Positions 41,752 to 51,842 are shown, counted from the stretch's first letter. The stretch is DNA of 64,000 nt from Tropicibacter naphthalenivorans (GCF_900176475.1 NZ_FWXX01000006.1:62001-126000), one strand, 5' to 3'. The notes: generated from the letters alone by a model not told the origin. Program-made: numbers and translations.

Positions 41752-43749
41752 ATGGACAAGGCGTTTGACCACATCATCGTTGTGATGATGGAAAACCAGT
41801 ATCGCAGCTACGTGATGCAGGACCGCTTTATGCGGCGGCTGGCCAAGGCGGGGATGAGCCTGACCAACTCTTTCGGCTGTTTTCACCCGTCGCAAACCAA
41901 CTACGTGGCCGCGCTGGCCGGAGAGCTGTGCCAGATCAGCAATGACACCGCGCCGAGCTATGCCCTGAAACAGCGCCTTTTGACGGACCAGCTGAACGAA
42001 GCGGGTGTTTCGTGGCGCGCCTATATGGAAGCGCTGCCGCCCGAGCCGTGGAACCCGATTTGGGCGCAGGACAGCTATCCGGCGGGCCAGGCGCCTCTGG
42101 CCAGTGCGCCGAACGACCCCGCGCATCTGGCGCGCTATTTCCGCAAGCACAACGCCTTTGCCAGCTTTCACAACGTCCAGAAATCGCAAGCCGAGTGGGC
42201 CAAGATCGGTGATGAAAACGCCTTTTGGCGCGACGTGGAAAACGGCGCACTGCCGCAGTTCAGCTGGTTCAGCCCGGACATCTGGAACGATGGGCATTAC
42301 CTTTATAACACCCACCTCGAAACGCAGCCGCGCACCCATCTGGTGCCGCAGCTATCCTCTTGGCTGGAATATGTTTTCTTTGGCAATCTGGTGGTGGGCG
42401 AATTGCAAGGCGCGGCCCCGTCCAATGAAACCCACGTCGGCCTGAACCTCGATGTCGAGCTGCTCTTGACCGATCCGCAGGCCGCTTGGGCCAAGTGCCG
42501 CCTGCCGCCGAAAACGCTGGTCGTGGTGACCTTTGACGAGGCCGATTACAGCGCCATTGGATATGACACCAATTACGACGGGCCGAACCAGATTTATACG
42601 GTGCTGCTGGGCGATATGATCACGCCGGGGACGACGTGGGACGCGCCGTTTAACCATTACAACCTGCTGCGCACGGTGCAAAAGAACTTTGATCTTGGGC
42701 ACTTGGGCAAGAATGACATGGGCGCGGGCTGGCTGCGCGCGCTCTGGGGCCAAGCGTTCGGCTGGGGCGCGCCGCAGGATGGCGGCTGGGACACCGGCGG
42801 GCGTCTGGTCGCCGGAACCCTGCAAGGGCGCGCCTGTGTGCTGACCGGCGAGGGCGACATGGCGCTGTCGCGGCTGGACGGCGACACATGGACCGACCCG
42901 CAGCCTTTGCCATTCGATACCTCCGCGCCGGTGCTGGCGACGAGTTTTGCAGGGGGTCTGATGGTCACGGTGCAGGGCGACGGGTTCGAGGTCTGGCTTT
43001 CTCCCGATGGTTGTGAGTGGAACCAATTCGCGCCGCTCTATGCGGACTGGCGCAACCCCTGTCTTGCGGGCTTTACCGACGCGGGTGGGGCCCCGCGCGC
43101 CATGCTCTGCGGGCAGGATACGCAAGGGTTCATCCACTCCGCGATCTTTGATGGCAACGGGTGGAGCGCGCCCGCGCCGGTCGGTCAACTCTCTGACGGG
43201 CCGATGGCCTTGGGGCAATTGGGGCCGTCCCTGATCCTGACCTACAAGGAGCGCAATACGCGCGGGATGCGCGCGGTGAACTACAACCTCGCGCCGTTCA
43301 ATGCCATCAAGGCGCTGGATTTCCAAGACAATCGCGCGCCGCAGAATGACACGGGGGTGCATACTTGGGCCGTCGCCGATTTCCCCGTCGGCCATTTTGC
43401 CAAGAAATTCGCCGCGCTCAAGGATGCCTACCAGGCGCACGGCCCGCTGTCGCTCGCCGCGATCGAGGGCGAGCTGCATCTGGTCCACCGCGCCGCCTAC
43501 GAGGACACCCCGCAAGCCTATGACTGCTGCTTTGGCCTGACCGGGCTGCTGGCGCCGGTGGATCAGCGGACCAACGGCTTTGGCAGTCTCGATCAAGCGG
43601 GGTGGACCGAGCAGACACAGCTTAAAGGTGTGACCTTGCCCACAGACGGCACCCACGGACTGTGTACCGATGGGGACGATTTGATCTTGCTGTGGCGAGG
43701 GCCGAACGGCCCCCTTTGGGCCCGCGGCGGCTATGCGCGCAAGACTTAA
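41752..43749 (+). CDS. Phosphoesterase-family protein (phospholipase C/acid phosphatase type)
   Basis: A 665-residue protein. The N-terminal ~330 residues match the phosphoesterase (PF04185) family: DHIIVVMMENQYRSYVM (catalytic start motif), CFHPSQTNYVAALAGEL and a metal-binding VVVTFDEADYSA. The C-terminal ~330 residues are beta-rich with repeated G-W/T strands and look like a propeller of unknown role. No signal peptide is seen, unusual for a family that is mostly exported. GGGGAGG precedes ATG 41752. The gene is 21 bases upstream of a large molybdoenzyme and probably in one operon with it. Substrate unknown. Confidence 0.78.
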   Translation: MDKAFDHIIVVMMENQYRSYVMQDRFMRRLAKAGMSLTNSFGCFHPSQTNYVAALAGELCQISNDTAPSYALKQRLLTDQLNEAGVSWRAYMEALPPEPWNPIWAQDSYPAGQAPLASAPNDPAHLARYFRKHNAFASFHNVQKSQAEWAKIGDENAFWRDVENGALPQFSWFSPDIWNDGHYLYNTHLETQPRTHLVPQLSSWLEYVFFGNLVVGELQGAAPSNETHVGLNLDVELLLTDPQAAWAKCRLPPKTLVVVTFDEADYSAIGYDTNYDGPNQIYTVLLGDMITPGTTWDAPFNHYNLLRTVQKNFDLGHLGKNDMGAGWLRALWGQAFGWGAPQDGGWDTGGRLVAGTLQGRACVLTGEGDMALSRLDGDTWTDPQPLPFDTSAPVLATSFAGGLMVTVQGDGFEVWLSPDGCEWNQFAPLYADWRNPCLAGFTDAGGAPRAMLCGQDTQGFIHSAIFDGNGWSAPAPVGQLSDGPMALGQLGPSLILTYKERNTRGMRAVNYNLAPFNAIKALDFQDNRAPQNDTGVHTWAVADFPVGHFAKKFAALKDAYQAHGPLSLAAIEGELHLVHRAAYEDTPQAYDCCFGLTGLLAPVDQRTNGFGSLDQAGWTEQTQLKGVTLPTDGTHGLCTDGDDLILLWRGPNGPLWARGGYARKT

Positions 43750-43770
43750 CCGACCCAGAGGAGGGGTGCG

Positions 43771-46700
43771 ATGACCGATAACGTGGTAAAGTTCTATCTG
43801 AACGGCAAGCAGGTCGAGATCGCGAACCCGTCGCCGGATCTGCTGCTGATTGACTATCTCAAGTCGCCGCAGGTGAACCTGTCTGGGCCGAAAAAGCCTT
43901 GTGGACAGGGCGGTTGCGGCGGCTGCACGGTGATCCTGTCCGATTGGGACGCTGAAAAAGGCGCGCCGAACCATCGCGCCATCAACTCTTGTCTACGGCC
44001 TGTCACAGCCCTGAACGGGCTGGCCGTCACCACGGTCGAAGGCACCGGCACCCCGGTCAAACCAACCCCTGCGCGCCTGTCGCACAACCCGGTTTTCGGC
44101 TGGATGGCGGCGACGCAATCGCCGGATCGCCCGGCGGACCTGCCCGAGGTGGCCAAGGCCTTGGACGCGCATATGGACGCTTTGGCCGACATTCTCGAAG
44201 ACGTCGACGAAGCCATCACGGGCAAGCAGGAACACGGTGGCATGAACAAGGTCGCGCACACGTTGGCCGCAAACAACGGCACGCAATGCGGCTATTGTTC
44301 GGTCGGGTTCGTCATGAACATGACCGAGTTTTTCGCCAACAACCCGCAGGCCACCCAGCGCGAGGTCGAGGCGGCGCTGGACGGCAACCTGTGCCGTTGC
44401 ACCGGCTATCGCGCGATCCTGTCGGGGATGAAATCGCTTGCCTCGGATTGGACAGAGGCCGACGCGGCTGCGCAAATGCCGCTGAAACTCGACCACGAAG
44501 CGCAGGTGCAAATTCCCGCGACGGGCTACGACATTCCCTTTCCCGATGGGGCCAAAGCCCCCGCGACCCCGGCCCAGATCGAAGGGAACAAGCTGTGGCT
44601 GGTGCCGCGGGATCTGGATAAATTGCGCGATATGATGGGGGCTTACCCCGAGGCGCGGCTGGTGCAGGCGAACACATCCTACGGTGTCTACAAGGACGAA
44701 TACCTTGCCGCCGACGTGCTGATCGACCTTAGCGCGGTGCCAGACTTGAACCACGCGCCTCAGCTGAGCGACTGTCTGACGGTACCCGCCTCAATCACCT
44801 ATTCGCAGCTGATTGAGATCTTGCAGCAGGCCATGACCGACTTGGGCCAGAGCGATCCGGATGCCACGGGCGAGGCGCGTTTCCCCAGCACGACGCCGCT
44901 GGGCGCGGTGCATTACATGGCGCGGCGCACGGCAGGGCGGCTGGTGCGCAACGCCGCGACCCTTGGCGGCAACCTCATGCTGGTGGCGCATCACATCGCC
45001 GCCGGAGAGCCCTTTCCCTCGGATGCCGCAACCGCGCTGGTCGGTGTGGGCGCGCAGGTCGAATGGATGGATTTCGCCGAAGACGGCGTCAAGACGACGC
45101 CCTTGGGCGAGCTCTATGATTTACTCGCGCAGGTGCCCGAATTTGCCCGCCGCGTGGTGATCCTGAACGTGCAAATCCCGACGCAGCCGGGGGCCTTTGT
45201 CTCGGCCCATAAGACGGCGCTGCGCGAGGTGAACTCGCACAGCCTCGTCAACGCCTGCACGCGAATTTGCGTGGATGACCAAGGGATTGTGACCGAAGCG
45301 TATCTGGTCTTTGGGGGCATCCTGCCGCTGCCTTGGGCGGCGCGGGCCACGCAAGAGGCGCTGCTGGGCCGCCCCCTGTCGCTGGAGATGATGGGCGAGA
45401 TCGCGACCCTTCTCTTGAAAGAGGTGAGCGAGGCGCTCGACGCCACCGCCCCGCGCATGGAGGGCTTGCCGTCCGAGAACATCCCCAACGCCTACAAGGC
45501 ACAGCTGGCCACCAGTTTCCTGTACAAAGCCGTGGTCGCGGCGCAAAGCGATGTCCCGCCAGAGGTCGCCTCGGCCGGCCAGCAGATGTGGGGCAATTGG
45601 CCGATCAGCAAGGGCCATCAGGATTGGGAAAGCGACAAGGATTGGGAACGCCAGCCAGTGGGCGACCCCTACATCAAGTATCTCGCGATGGAGCAGACGG
45701 CGGGCAAACTGCGCTATACGCATGAGCTGCCGACGCCGAACGGCACGCTCTACGCGAGCCTTGTCCAGAGCACCAAACCGCTGGGGATGTTCCGCTGGGT
45801 CCATCCCGAGACGGGGGCCGACCTGACCGCCGGGGCGCTGTCAGCGCTGCTGGCCGCGCAGTTCCCCGCCTTCCAGGATCTCATCACCTGCGACGACGTG
45901 CCCAAGGGCGGGATCAACCTGCAAGGCATGGGCGCGGACCAGCCGCTGTTCTCGACGGGGGCGGTGGTCTACGTCGGGCAGGCCTTGGCCTTGATCGGGG
46001 CGAGCGGCCCGCAAGAGGCGGAAACCATTGCGGAATTCGTGACGCAACGCTGCGTGGCTTACGGCCCGATCACCTATGACGGCCCCGATTGGTGGGACGC
46101 CCCGGTGCTGACCTTGGACAAGGCGATCGAGCTGGGCAGCATCTATCCCGACTACCCCAGCTCTGCGCCGTTTGTCTCTCATATCTGGCGGATCACCCGC
46201 CCGGGCAGCGTGCTGGATTGGATGCCAGAGGCGAACGCCGCCCCGGTTACGGTCGAGGCCGACACGCTGGTGGGCAACATCGCCTGCACCGTGGTCAGCG
46301 GCGCGCACAGCTGCGGCGGGCAGGCGCATTTCTACATGGAACCGCAGGCCGTTCTGGTCGAGCCGGGGGACGCGCATAGCTACCTGATCCACCCCTCGAC
46401 CCAAAGCCCGCAGGAAATGCACCAGACCAGCGCCATGGCGCTCGGCGCGCAGTATAACCACATCGAGGTCAAGGTGCCCCCGGTGGGTGGCGGCTTTGGC
46501 GGCAAGACCGAGCAGACCCGGTTTGTGGTTGGCCCGGCGATGGTGGCGGCTGCGGCGACGGATCGTCCGGTCAAGCTGGCGCTGACGCGTGAGCAAGACA
46601 CGTCGATGATCGGCAAACGCCACGGCTACAAGGGTCATTGCACCATCGCGCTGGACCAAGGCGACATCCGCCCCGAGGATCGCGGCCGCATTCGCGGGCA

Positions 46701-48270
46701 ATCGCTGCAATTCTGGGGCGACGGCGGGGCGTTCTATGACTGCTCGTTCATCGTGTCCAACTGTCTGATAACGCGCGCAGATAACGCCTATAGCGTGCCG
46801 AACTACCAAGCGCAGATCGACGTGTGCCGCACCAACACCGCGCCTTCGACAGCCATGCGGTCTTTTGGCGATATCCAAAGCAAGGTGATTGTTGAGGCGG
46901 CGATTGATGACGCAGCCCACGCCCTTGGGATGCGCGGCGAGGACGTCCGCGAGAAAAGCCTTTATACCCGAGGTGAGGTCACGCCGTTCGGACAGGCTCT
47001 GCCGGAATGTTATATCCGCGAGGTCTGGCACTGGCTCAAGGACAAGTGCGACTTTGACGCAAAGGTGGCCGAGGTCGAGGCCTTTAACACCGCCAACCGC
47101 TGGCGCAAGCGCGGGGTCGCCATGCTGCCGGTCAAATACGGCTCGGGATACAATCTGCCGCTGCTGGAACAGGCAACGGCGACGGTCTCGATCTATCAGG
47201 CGGACGGCACGGTGGTGATCCACCAAAGCGGCGTCGAGATGGGGCAGGGGCTGCTGACTGTTGCGCGCCAAGTGGTTGCCTTGGTTCTGAATATCCCCAT
47301 GGACATGGTCCGGGTGGAAAACGCCAATACCTCAGTGACGCCGAACCCCACGTCTTCGGGTGGCTCGACGGGCACCTCCTACAACGCCGAGGCGGTCAAA
47401 CAACTGGGCCAGCAGATGCGTACGCGGATCAGCAGCTTTGTCGAAGAGCTGCGGCTGGAGCATGGCGACGGGTGGTGCAAGCGCAACCAGATCGACTATT
47501 GGAACCACGAAGGCGGCTGGAATGCGGTGGTGAAAACCCCGGACGGCCAACATAAATTGATATGGTCGCTGATCGTGGCCCAAGCCTATCAGGCGCGCGT
47601 CAACCTGACCGCCAGCTTTAACGCGGTGATCCAGGGCGGCACGACCGAGATGCCGAACGTCACCTATAAGCCTCTGAACGACCAGCCGAAAATCCCCGGC
47701 TATACGGGCACCGATGGCCAACCCGGCAGCTTTACCCAGTTCTGCGGCTGGACCTATTCGGCGGCGGCGTCGGTGGTCGAGGTCGACGTGCTGACCGGCG
47801 AGACCAAGGTGATTTCCTCTGACATCGCCTATGACATGGGGATGAGCCTGAACCCTGCGATCGACATCGGCCAGATCGAGGGCGCCTTTGTCCAGGGGAT
47901 CGGCTATGTGCTGACCGAACGTCTGGCCTTTCAGCCGGACGGGCCGAACGCCGGGACGCTGAACTCGGTCAATACTTGGCGGTACAAGATCCCCGCCACC
48001 ACGACCATTCCGCTGGAGATGAACACGCATCTCTTCCCGCGGTCCGAGGTGCCCTTCCCGCTGGACCCGATGAGCGGCGTGCTGTCGTCCAAAGAGGTCG
48101 GCGAGCCGCCCTTGGTTCTGGCGACCAGCGTCTTCCTTGCGCTGCGCAATGCGGTGCGTGCGTCCCGCGTGGAACGGGGGCTGGACCCCTATTTCACGCT
48201 GGATGCGCCCGCCACGGTGGACGCCGTCAGCGCCGCGCTGGGGGTGACGCCAGAGCAATTCGCCACCTGA
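43771..48270 (+). CDS. Single-chain xanthine dehydrogenase-like molybdenum hydroxylase
   Basis: A 1,499-residue fusion of all modules of the xanthine dehydrogenase family. Order: [2Fe-2S] ferredoxin (residues ~5-90, PCGQGGCGGCTV), second [2Fe-2S] (~160-225, GTQCGYCSVGFVMNM and LCRCTGYRAI), FAD domain (~265-590, TLGGNLMLVAHHIAAGEPF), then molybdopterin domains (~665-1490) with VPPVGGGFGGKTEQTR, MRSFGDIQSK and the catalytic glutamate in KEVGEPPLVLA. Bacterial relatives are usually split into two or three subunits; the single chain follows the eukaryotic layout. Substrate cannot be read from the sequence. No Tat signal is present, so it is cytoplasmic. It lies between the phosphoesterase gene and a secreted haem protein. 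Confidence 0.9.
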   Translation: MTDNVVKFYLNGKQVEIANPSPDLLLIDYLKSPQVNLSGPKKPCGQGGCGGCTVILSDWDAEKGAPNHRAINSCLRPVTALNGLAVTTVEGTGTPVKPTPARLSHNPVFGWMAATQSPDRPADLPEVAKALDAHMDALADILEDVDEAITGKQEHGGMNKVAHTLAANNGTQCGYCSVGFVMNMTEFFANNPQATQREVEAALDGNLCRCTGYRAILSGMKSLASDWTEADAAAQMPLKLDHEAQVQIPATGYDIPFPDGAKAPATPAQIEGNKLWLVPRDLDKLRDMMGAYPEARLVQANTSYGVYKDEYLAADVLIDLSAVPDLNHAPQLSDCLTVPASITYSQLIEILQQAMTDLGQSDPDATGEARFPSTTPLGAVHYMARRTAGRLVRNAATLGGNLMLVAHHIAAGEPFPSDAATALVGVGAQVEWMDFAEDGVKTTPLGELYDLLAQVPEFARRVVILNVQIPTQPGAFVSAHKTALREVNSHSLVNACTRICVDDQGIVTEAYLVFGGILPLPWAARATQEALLGRPLSLEMMGEIATLLLKEVSEALDATAPRMEGLPSENIPNAYKAQLATSFLYKAVVAAQSDVPPEVASAGQQMWGNWPISKGHQDWESDKDWERQPVGDPYIKYLAMEQTAGKLRYTHELPTPNGTLYASLVQSTKPLGMFRWVHPETGADLTAGALSALLAAQFPAFQDLITCDDVPKGGINLQGMGADQPLFSTGAVVYVGQALALIGASGPQEAETIAEFVTQRCVAYGPITYDGPDWWDAPVLTLDKAIELGSIYPDYPSSAPFVSHIWRITRPGSVLDWMPEANAAPVTVEADTLVGNIACTVVSGAHSCGGQAHFYMEPQAVLVEPGDAHSYLIHPSTQSPQEMHQTSAMALGAQYNHIEVKVPPVGGGFGGKTEQTRFVVGPAMVAAAATDRPVKLALTREQDTSMIGKRHGYKGHCTIALDQGDIRPEDRGRIRGQSLQFWGDGGAFYDCSFIVSNCLITRADNAYSVPNYQAQIDVCRTNTAPSTAMRSFGDIQSKVIVEAAIDDAAHALGMRGEDVREKSLYTRGEVTPFGQALPECYIREVWHWLKDKCDFDAKVAEVEAFNTANRWRKRGVAMLPVKYGSGYNLPLLEQATATVSIYQADGTVVIHQSGVEMGQGLLTVARQVVALVLNIPMDMVRVENANTSVTPNPTSSGGSTGTSYNAEAVKQLGQQMRTRISSFVEELRLEHGDGWCKRNQIDYWNHEGGWNAVVKTPDGQHKLIWSLIVAQAYQARVNLTASFNAVIQGGTTEMPNVTYKPLNDQPKIPGYTGTDGQPGSFTQFCGWTYSAAASVVEVDVLTGETKVISSDIAYDMGMSLNPAIDIGQIEGAFVQGIGYVLTERLAFQPDGPNAGTLNSVNTWRYKIPATTTIPLEMNTHLFPRSEVPFPLDPMSGVLSSKEVGEPPLVLATSVFLALRNAVRASRVERGLDPYFTLDAPATVDAVSAALGVTPEQFAT

Positions 48271-48305
48271 CCCAAGTTTTCTAACCACGCAACAGGAGAA
48301 ACCCT

Positions 48306-49790
48306 ATGAAACACCGGATTCCCGGCGCGATTTGTGCTGCCATCATGGCATTGCCCGGCGGACTTGCCGCCCAATCCCCAAGCGAAATCAATCCCTTGTG
48401 CGACGCCACCGCGACCAAGCCCCTGACCCCGGTCGAGGCGGCCAAGGCCGCGCAGGTCGGCCATACGGCGGGCGGCCCGCAGGCCAACACGCAGAACCCG
48501 TACCCGGACTTTGGCTTTATGATCGAGCCGAACGTCTATTTCGCCTGCTTTTCGGACCAGCCGATTTTCCGGTTAAAAACCGATTTCCCAAAGGATTTGC
48601 CCAGCGAAATGCCGCCCTTCTGGGAGCTTGATCCCACCGATCCCGTGCAGGCTCTGGACTATCTCGTTGGCGTGAAAACCTATTCGCTCACCGGCAACGC
48701 CCCCAGTTGGGATCCTTTCCAGAACGCGCAGGCCAACTGGTATCATATCCCGTGGCTGCACAGCTCGCCCACGGCCTATCCGCCCAACGGCGGCACCGAA
48801 GGCTTTCGCGGCCTGATCAAGGAAGCCCCCATCAGCCAAGGCCAGATTGGCCCGAACCAAACCGATCAAGAGGGGAACTATTCGGTCTACGCGATCACAC
48901 TGGTCAACGACATTGCGGGCTATACGCTGGGGCAGATGTGGGCCGATCCGACCAATCCCGACCCGCGCACCACCGATGCGCGCTATGGCGGCGGGTTCAA
49001 GGATGGCGCGGTCTTTGCCAAGCTGCTGTTCACCGATGCGGCCAAGGATGGCGCGGACATTGCCGTCTTGCAAAACCCTGTGGAATGGCGCGGCTACATC
49101 ACGCAGAACTTCTGGACATCCGACAAACGCACGGTGCAACCGCTGCGTCTGGTGCAGATGGACGTCGCTGTGCGCGACAGCCGGGCAGGGGAAACAAAGT
49201 GGGTCATGGGCACCTTTGCCTATAACGGTGCTGCCGACCCGAAGGCGCAGGATGACGCCACCCGGATGCAGAACAACCTGATCCCGGTGGGCGTGCAATG
49301 GGGGAACGATCCTGACAACACCGAGCCCGGTTACATCACCGGCTTTCCCGCAACCGAAACGCGATCAAACCCCGGTCTGAAAGAGACGGTGATCTTTGAT
49401 CATCCGGACCTGAACCCGCATCTGCCGCCGCAGCACCTTGGGTGGAACGGGCGTCTGAACGGGCCGGTGGATCTGAGCACCACGTCGTGCCTGTCGTGCC
49501 ACATCAACGCGCAATATCCGGCGCTGGTGTCTCTGGTGCCCGATGGCGCGGTTCCCGATGGCGGCACCGAAGTGCCAAAGCAGGCCGGGACAGATGAGTG
49601 GATGTTCTGGTTCCAGAACACGCCCGCCGCGATGCCCACGACCGAAGCCGCCTATTCCACGGACTTCTCGTTCCAGGTGGCGATTTCGCTGACCAACTTC
49701 TTTGCGGCGCGCAACGCCTTGGACGCAGGCTATTACGCTGATGAGTTCCGCATCAAGCCGGTCCCGATCCAGCGCGGCTACAAGGACTGA
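48306..49790 (+). CDS. Secreted haem-binding protein with one CxxCH motif, unknown role
   Basis: A 494-residue exported protein with a signal peptide (residues 1-22, ending LAAQ). One c-type haem motif is seen, C395-L-S-C398-H399, in a region otherwise unlike small cytochromes. The rest has many Pro/Trp/Gly positions (LHSSPTAYPPNGGTEGF, NPVEWRGYITQNFW) and I do not recognise the fold. It follows the molybdoenzyme gene by 35 bases with AACAGGAGA upstream, so it is probably co-transcribed and may take up electrons or react with the product. The heme attaches in the periplasm while the molybdoenzyme seems cytoplasmic, so direct transfer is uncertain. Confidence 0.7.
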   Translation: MKHRIPGAICAAIMALPGGLAAQSPSEINPLCDATATKPLTPVEAAKAAQVGHTAGGPQANTQNPYPDFGFMIEPNVYFACFSDQPIFRLKTDFPKDLPSEMPPFWELDPTDPVQALDYLVGVKTYSLTGNAPSWDPFQNAQANWYHIPWLHSSPTAYPPNGGTEGFRGLIKEAPISQGQIGPNQTDQEGNYSVYAITLVNDIAGYTLGQMWADPTNPDPRTTDARYGGGFKDGAVFAKLLFTDAAKDGADIAVLQNPVEWRGYITQNFWTSDKRTVQPLRLVQMDVAVRDSRAGETKWVMGTFAYNGAADPKAQDDATRMQNNLIPVGVQWGNDPDNTEPGYITGFPATETRSNPGLKETVIFDHPDLNPHLPPQHLGWNGRLNGPVDLSTTSCLSCHINAQYPALVSLVPDGAVPDGGTEVPKQAGTDEWMFWFQNTPAAMPTTEAAYSTDFSFQVAISLTNFFAARNALDAGYYADEFRIKPVPIQRGYKD

Positions 49791-49820
49791 CACGGATAAT
49801 CAACGTTATGTAAAGTAAGT

Positions 49821-49856
49821 GGGCGCAGAGGATTGACTCTCTGCGCCCTTGTTTTT
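49821..49856 (+). terminator. Intrinsic terminator after the haem protein gene
   Basis: GGGCGCAGAG and CTCTGCGCCC form a perfect ten-pair stem with loop GATTGACT, followed by TTGTTTTT. It ends the rightward cluster and could also serve the convergent frcA transcript, though its leftward T tract is poor. Confidence 0.9.
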
Positions 49857-49863
49857 CGCTGGT

Positions 49864-50664
49864 TTACGCGACCTTCGGCGTCAACTGCTGGTCTTCGATG
49901 GGCGGCGCCTCTGACGCGCCGGTCATGATCGCCACCGCATCGGACATCGAGAACTTGGCCGGGTCGATCACCGCGTGACGCTTGCCCAGACGGTGGATGT
50001 GGATGCGATCCGCCACCTCGAAAACATGCGGCATGTTGTGCGAGATCAGCACAATCGGAATGCCCCGCGACCGGACCTCTTGGATCAGCTCCAGCACGCG
50101 GCGGCTTTCCTTGACGCCAAGCGCCGCTGTCGGCTCATCCATGATGATGAACTTCTTGGCAAAGGCCGCAGCGCGGGCCACCGCGACGCCTTGGCGCTGA
50201 CCACCGGACAGGGTTTCCACGGCTTGATTGATCGATTGCACGGTCATCAGGCCAAGATCGCTCAGCTTTTGACGGGCGAAGTCTTCCATCGCCTTCTTGT
50301 CGAGCTGGCGAAAGACCTTGCCCATGACCCCCGGTTTCAGCAGCTCGCGCCCGGCGAACATATTGTCCGCGATGGACAAAGCCGGAGAGAGCGCAAGCTG
50401 TTGATAAACAATCTCGATCCCCATGTCGCGCGCATCCAGAGGGCTGTTGAAGTGGACCGGCTTGCCTTCGATCTTGATTTCGCCTTCGTCGGGATGCACC
50501 GCGCCGCAGATCGACTTGACGATAGAGGACTTGCCCGCCCCGTTGTCGCCGATCACGGCGAGGATTTCACCCGGATAGAGGTCAAAATCGGAATGGTCGA
50601 TGGCTGTGACGTGGCCGTAGCGTTTGACGATCCCACGACCTTGAACGATGGGTTGCACAGTCAT
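49864..50664 (-). CDS. frcA: Sugar ABC transporter ATPase FrcA-type
   Basis: A 266-residue ABC ATPase with one nucleotide-binding domain, as in FrcA (most ribose-type RbsA proteins have two). Walker A is GDNGAGKSSIVKSI, signature LSGGQRQGVAVARA, Walker B FIIMDEPTAALGV and switch histidine LISHNMPH. ATG 50664 is used, overlapping the permease stop by four bases; the upstream frame reads as permease in another frame. It energises import of a hexose, probably fructose, judging from family resemblance and the complete frcRBCA arrangement. Confidence 0.9.
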   Translation of the reverse strand: MTVQPIVQGRGIVKRYGHVTAIDHSDFDLYPGEILAVIGDNGAGKSSIVKSICGAVHPDEGEIKIEGKPVHFNSPLDARDMGIEIVYQQLALSPALSIADNMFAGRELLKPGVMGKVFRQLDKKAMEDFARQKLSDLGLMTVQSINQAVETLSGGQRQGVAVARAAAFAKKFIIMDEPTAALGVKESRRVLELIQEVRSRGIPIVLISHNMPHVFEVADRIHIHRLGKRHAVIDPAKFSMSDAVAIMTGASEAPPIEDQQLTPKVA

Positions 50665-51743
50665 GCCGACACCTTTCTGATCCATTGGTCCATGGCCACC
50701 GCGACGATGATCAGCACGCCAAGCGCCATGTATTTCGCCTGTGTGTCCAGCGAGGTCATGGACAGCCCCGCGTCGAACACCTGCACGATGATCGCGCCAA
50801 AGAACACGCCCCATATCGAGCCGCGCCCGCCAAACAGCGAGATTCCCCCGATCACCACGGCAGTGATGCTTTCAAGGTTAGCCTCGGCGAACGACGTTGG
50901 GGACGCCGATCCCAGACGGCCAATCGCCATCCAAGCCGCAAGCCCGCCAACGACACCGGCCACGATGTAGACCTGCCGCAAAACGCGGTCGGACTGCATC
51001 CCCGACAGCTCGGCGGCCTCGGCATCATCGCCCACGGCATAGACGTGTCGGCCCCAGGCGGTCTGCGTCAGCACGTACCATAGCACGAAAAAGATCACGA
51101 ACAGCAGGATGGACCCATAGGTCAGCCGCACCGGCCCAAGCACCAGCACATTGCCCCAGAATTTCAGCAAGGGCGCGACCTTGTCGATGTCGCCGCCACG
51201 GATGGATTGCGACCCGAAGACCATGAAAATCAACGCATAAAAGATGCGCCACGTGCCCAGTGTGGTGATGAACGGCGGCAGTTTGACCTTGGTCACCAGC
51301 AGACCGTTGAGGAACCCGCACAGGCCGCCGCCCCCAAGACCGATCAGCACCGCCAGCGGCGCAGGCACGCCCATGGACACCGCCAAATGGCCCATCGCCA
51401 TGCTCATCAGCACCATCAGCGCGCCAATCGACAGGTCAATCCCCGCCGTCAGGATAACCAGCGTTTGCGCCGCCGCCAAGGTGCCGACGATGCTGACCCG
51501 CTGAAGGATCACGTTCATGTTGTACAGGGACAGGAACTTGCCATCGGTGACAACCGCAAAGCCGACAATGCCGAGGATCAAGATCACCACCGGCACGATC
51601 GTCGGATTGCCATGCAGGAAATGTTGCAGGGATTTCAGAAACGTACGGTCGGTATTTTCGAAACGCGCGACGTTGGTGTCGCTTTGGTTCAGGGTCTGTT
51701 CGAAATCCTGACCGCCGGGGCGCTGAGGCGCGGGTTCGGCCAT
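50661..51743 (-). CDS. frcC: Sugar ABC transporter permease FrcC-type
   Basis: A 360-residue membrane protein with about ten hydrophobic segments, e.g. VVILILGIVGFAVVTDGK and LVILTAGIDLSIGALMVL. The GIDLSIG and GLVTKVKLPPFITTLGT blocks are standard for ribose/fructose-type permeases. I prefer the second ATG (51743) since GGAGG is seven bases before it, against one base for the ATG at 51749. The N-terminal ~40 residues are polar and extended. It is encoded between frcB and frcA, with an attenuator hairpin just upstream. Confidence 0.91.
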   Translation of the reverse strand: MAEPAPQRPGGQDFEQTLNQSDTNVARFENTDRTFLKSLQHFLHGNPTIVPVVILILGIVGFAVVTDGKFLSLYNMNVILQRVSIVGTLAAAQTLVILTAGIDLSIGALMVLMSMAMGHLAVSMGVPAPLAVLIGLGGGGLCGFLNGLLVTKVKLPPFITTLGTWRIFYALIFMVFGSQSIRGGDIDKVAPLLKFWGNVLVLGPVRLTYGSILLFVIFFVLWYVLTQTAWGRHVYAVGDDAEAAELSGMQSDRVLRQVYIVAGVVGGLAAWMAIGRLGSASPTSFAEANLESITAVVIGGISLFGGRGSIWGVFFGAIIVQVFDAGLSMTSLDTQAKYMALGVLIIVAVAMDQWIRKVSA

Positions 51744-51790
51744 GGCCATACCTCCGGGAATTGGAAAAACGGCGCGCTATGCGGCGCGGG

Positions 51791-51826
51791 AATAAAATAG
51801 GGGCAGGCCAATCGCTGGCCCGCCCC
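51791..51826 (-). terminator. Attenuator hairpin between frcB and frcC
   Basis: Read leftward, GGGGCGGGCCA and TGGCCTGCCCC pair around GCGAT, followed by TATTTTATT. It lies in the gap after frcB and would reduce read-through so that binding protein exceeds permease. Confidence 0.7.
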
Positions 51827-51842
51827 CTTTATCGTGCGGGAT

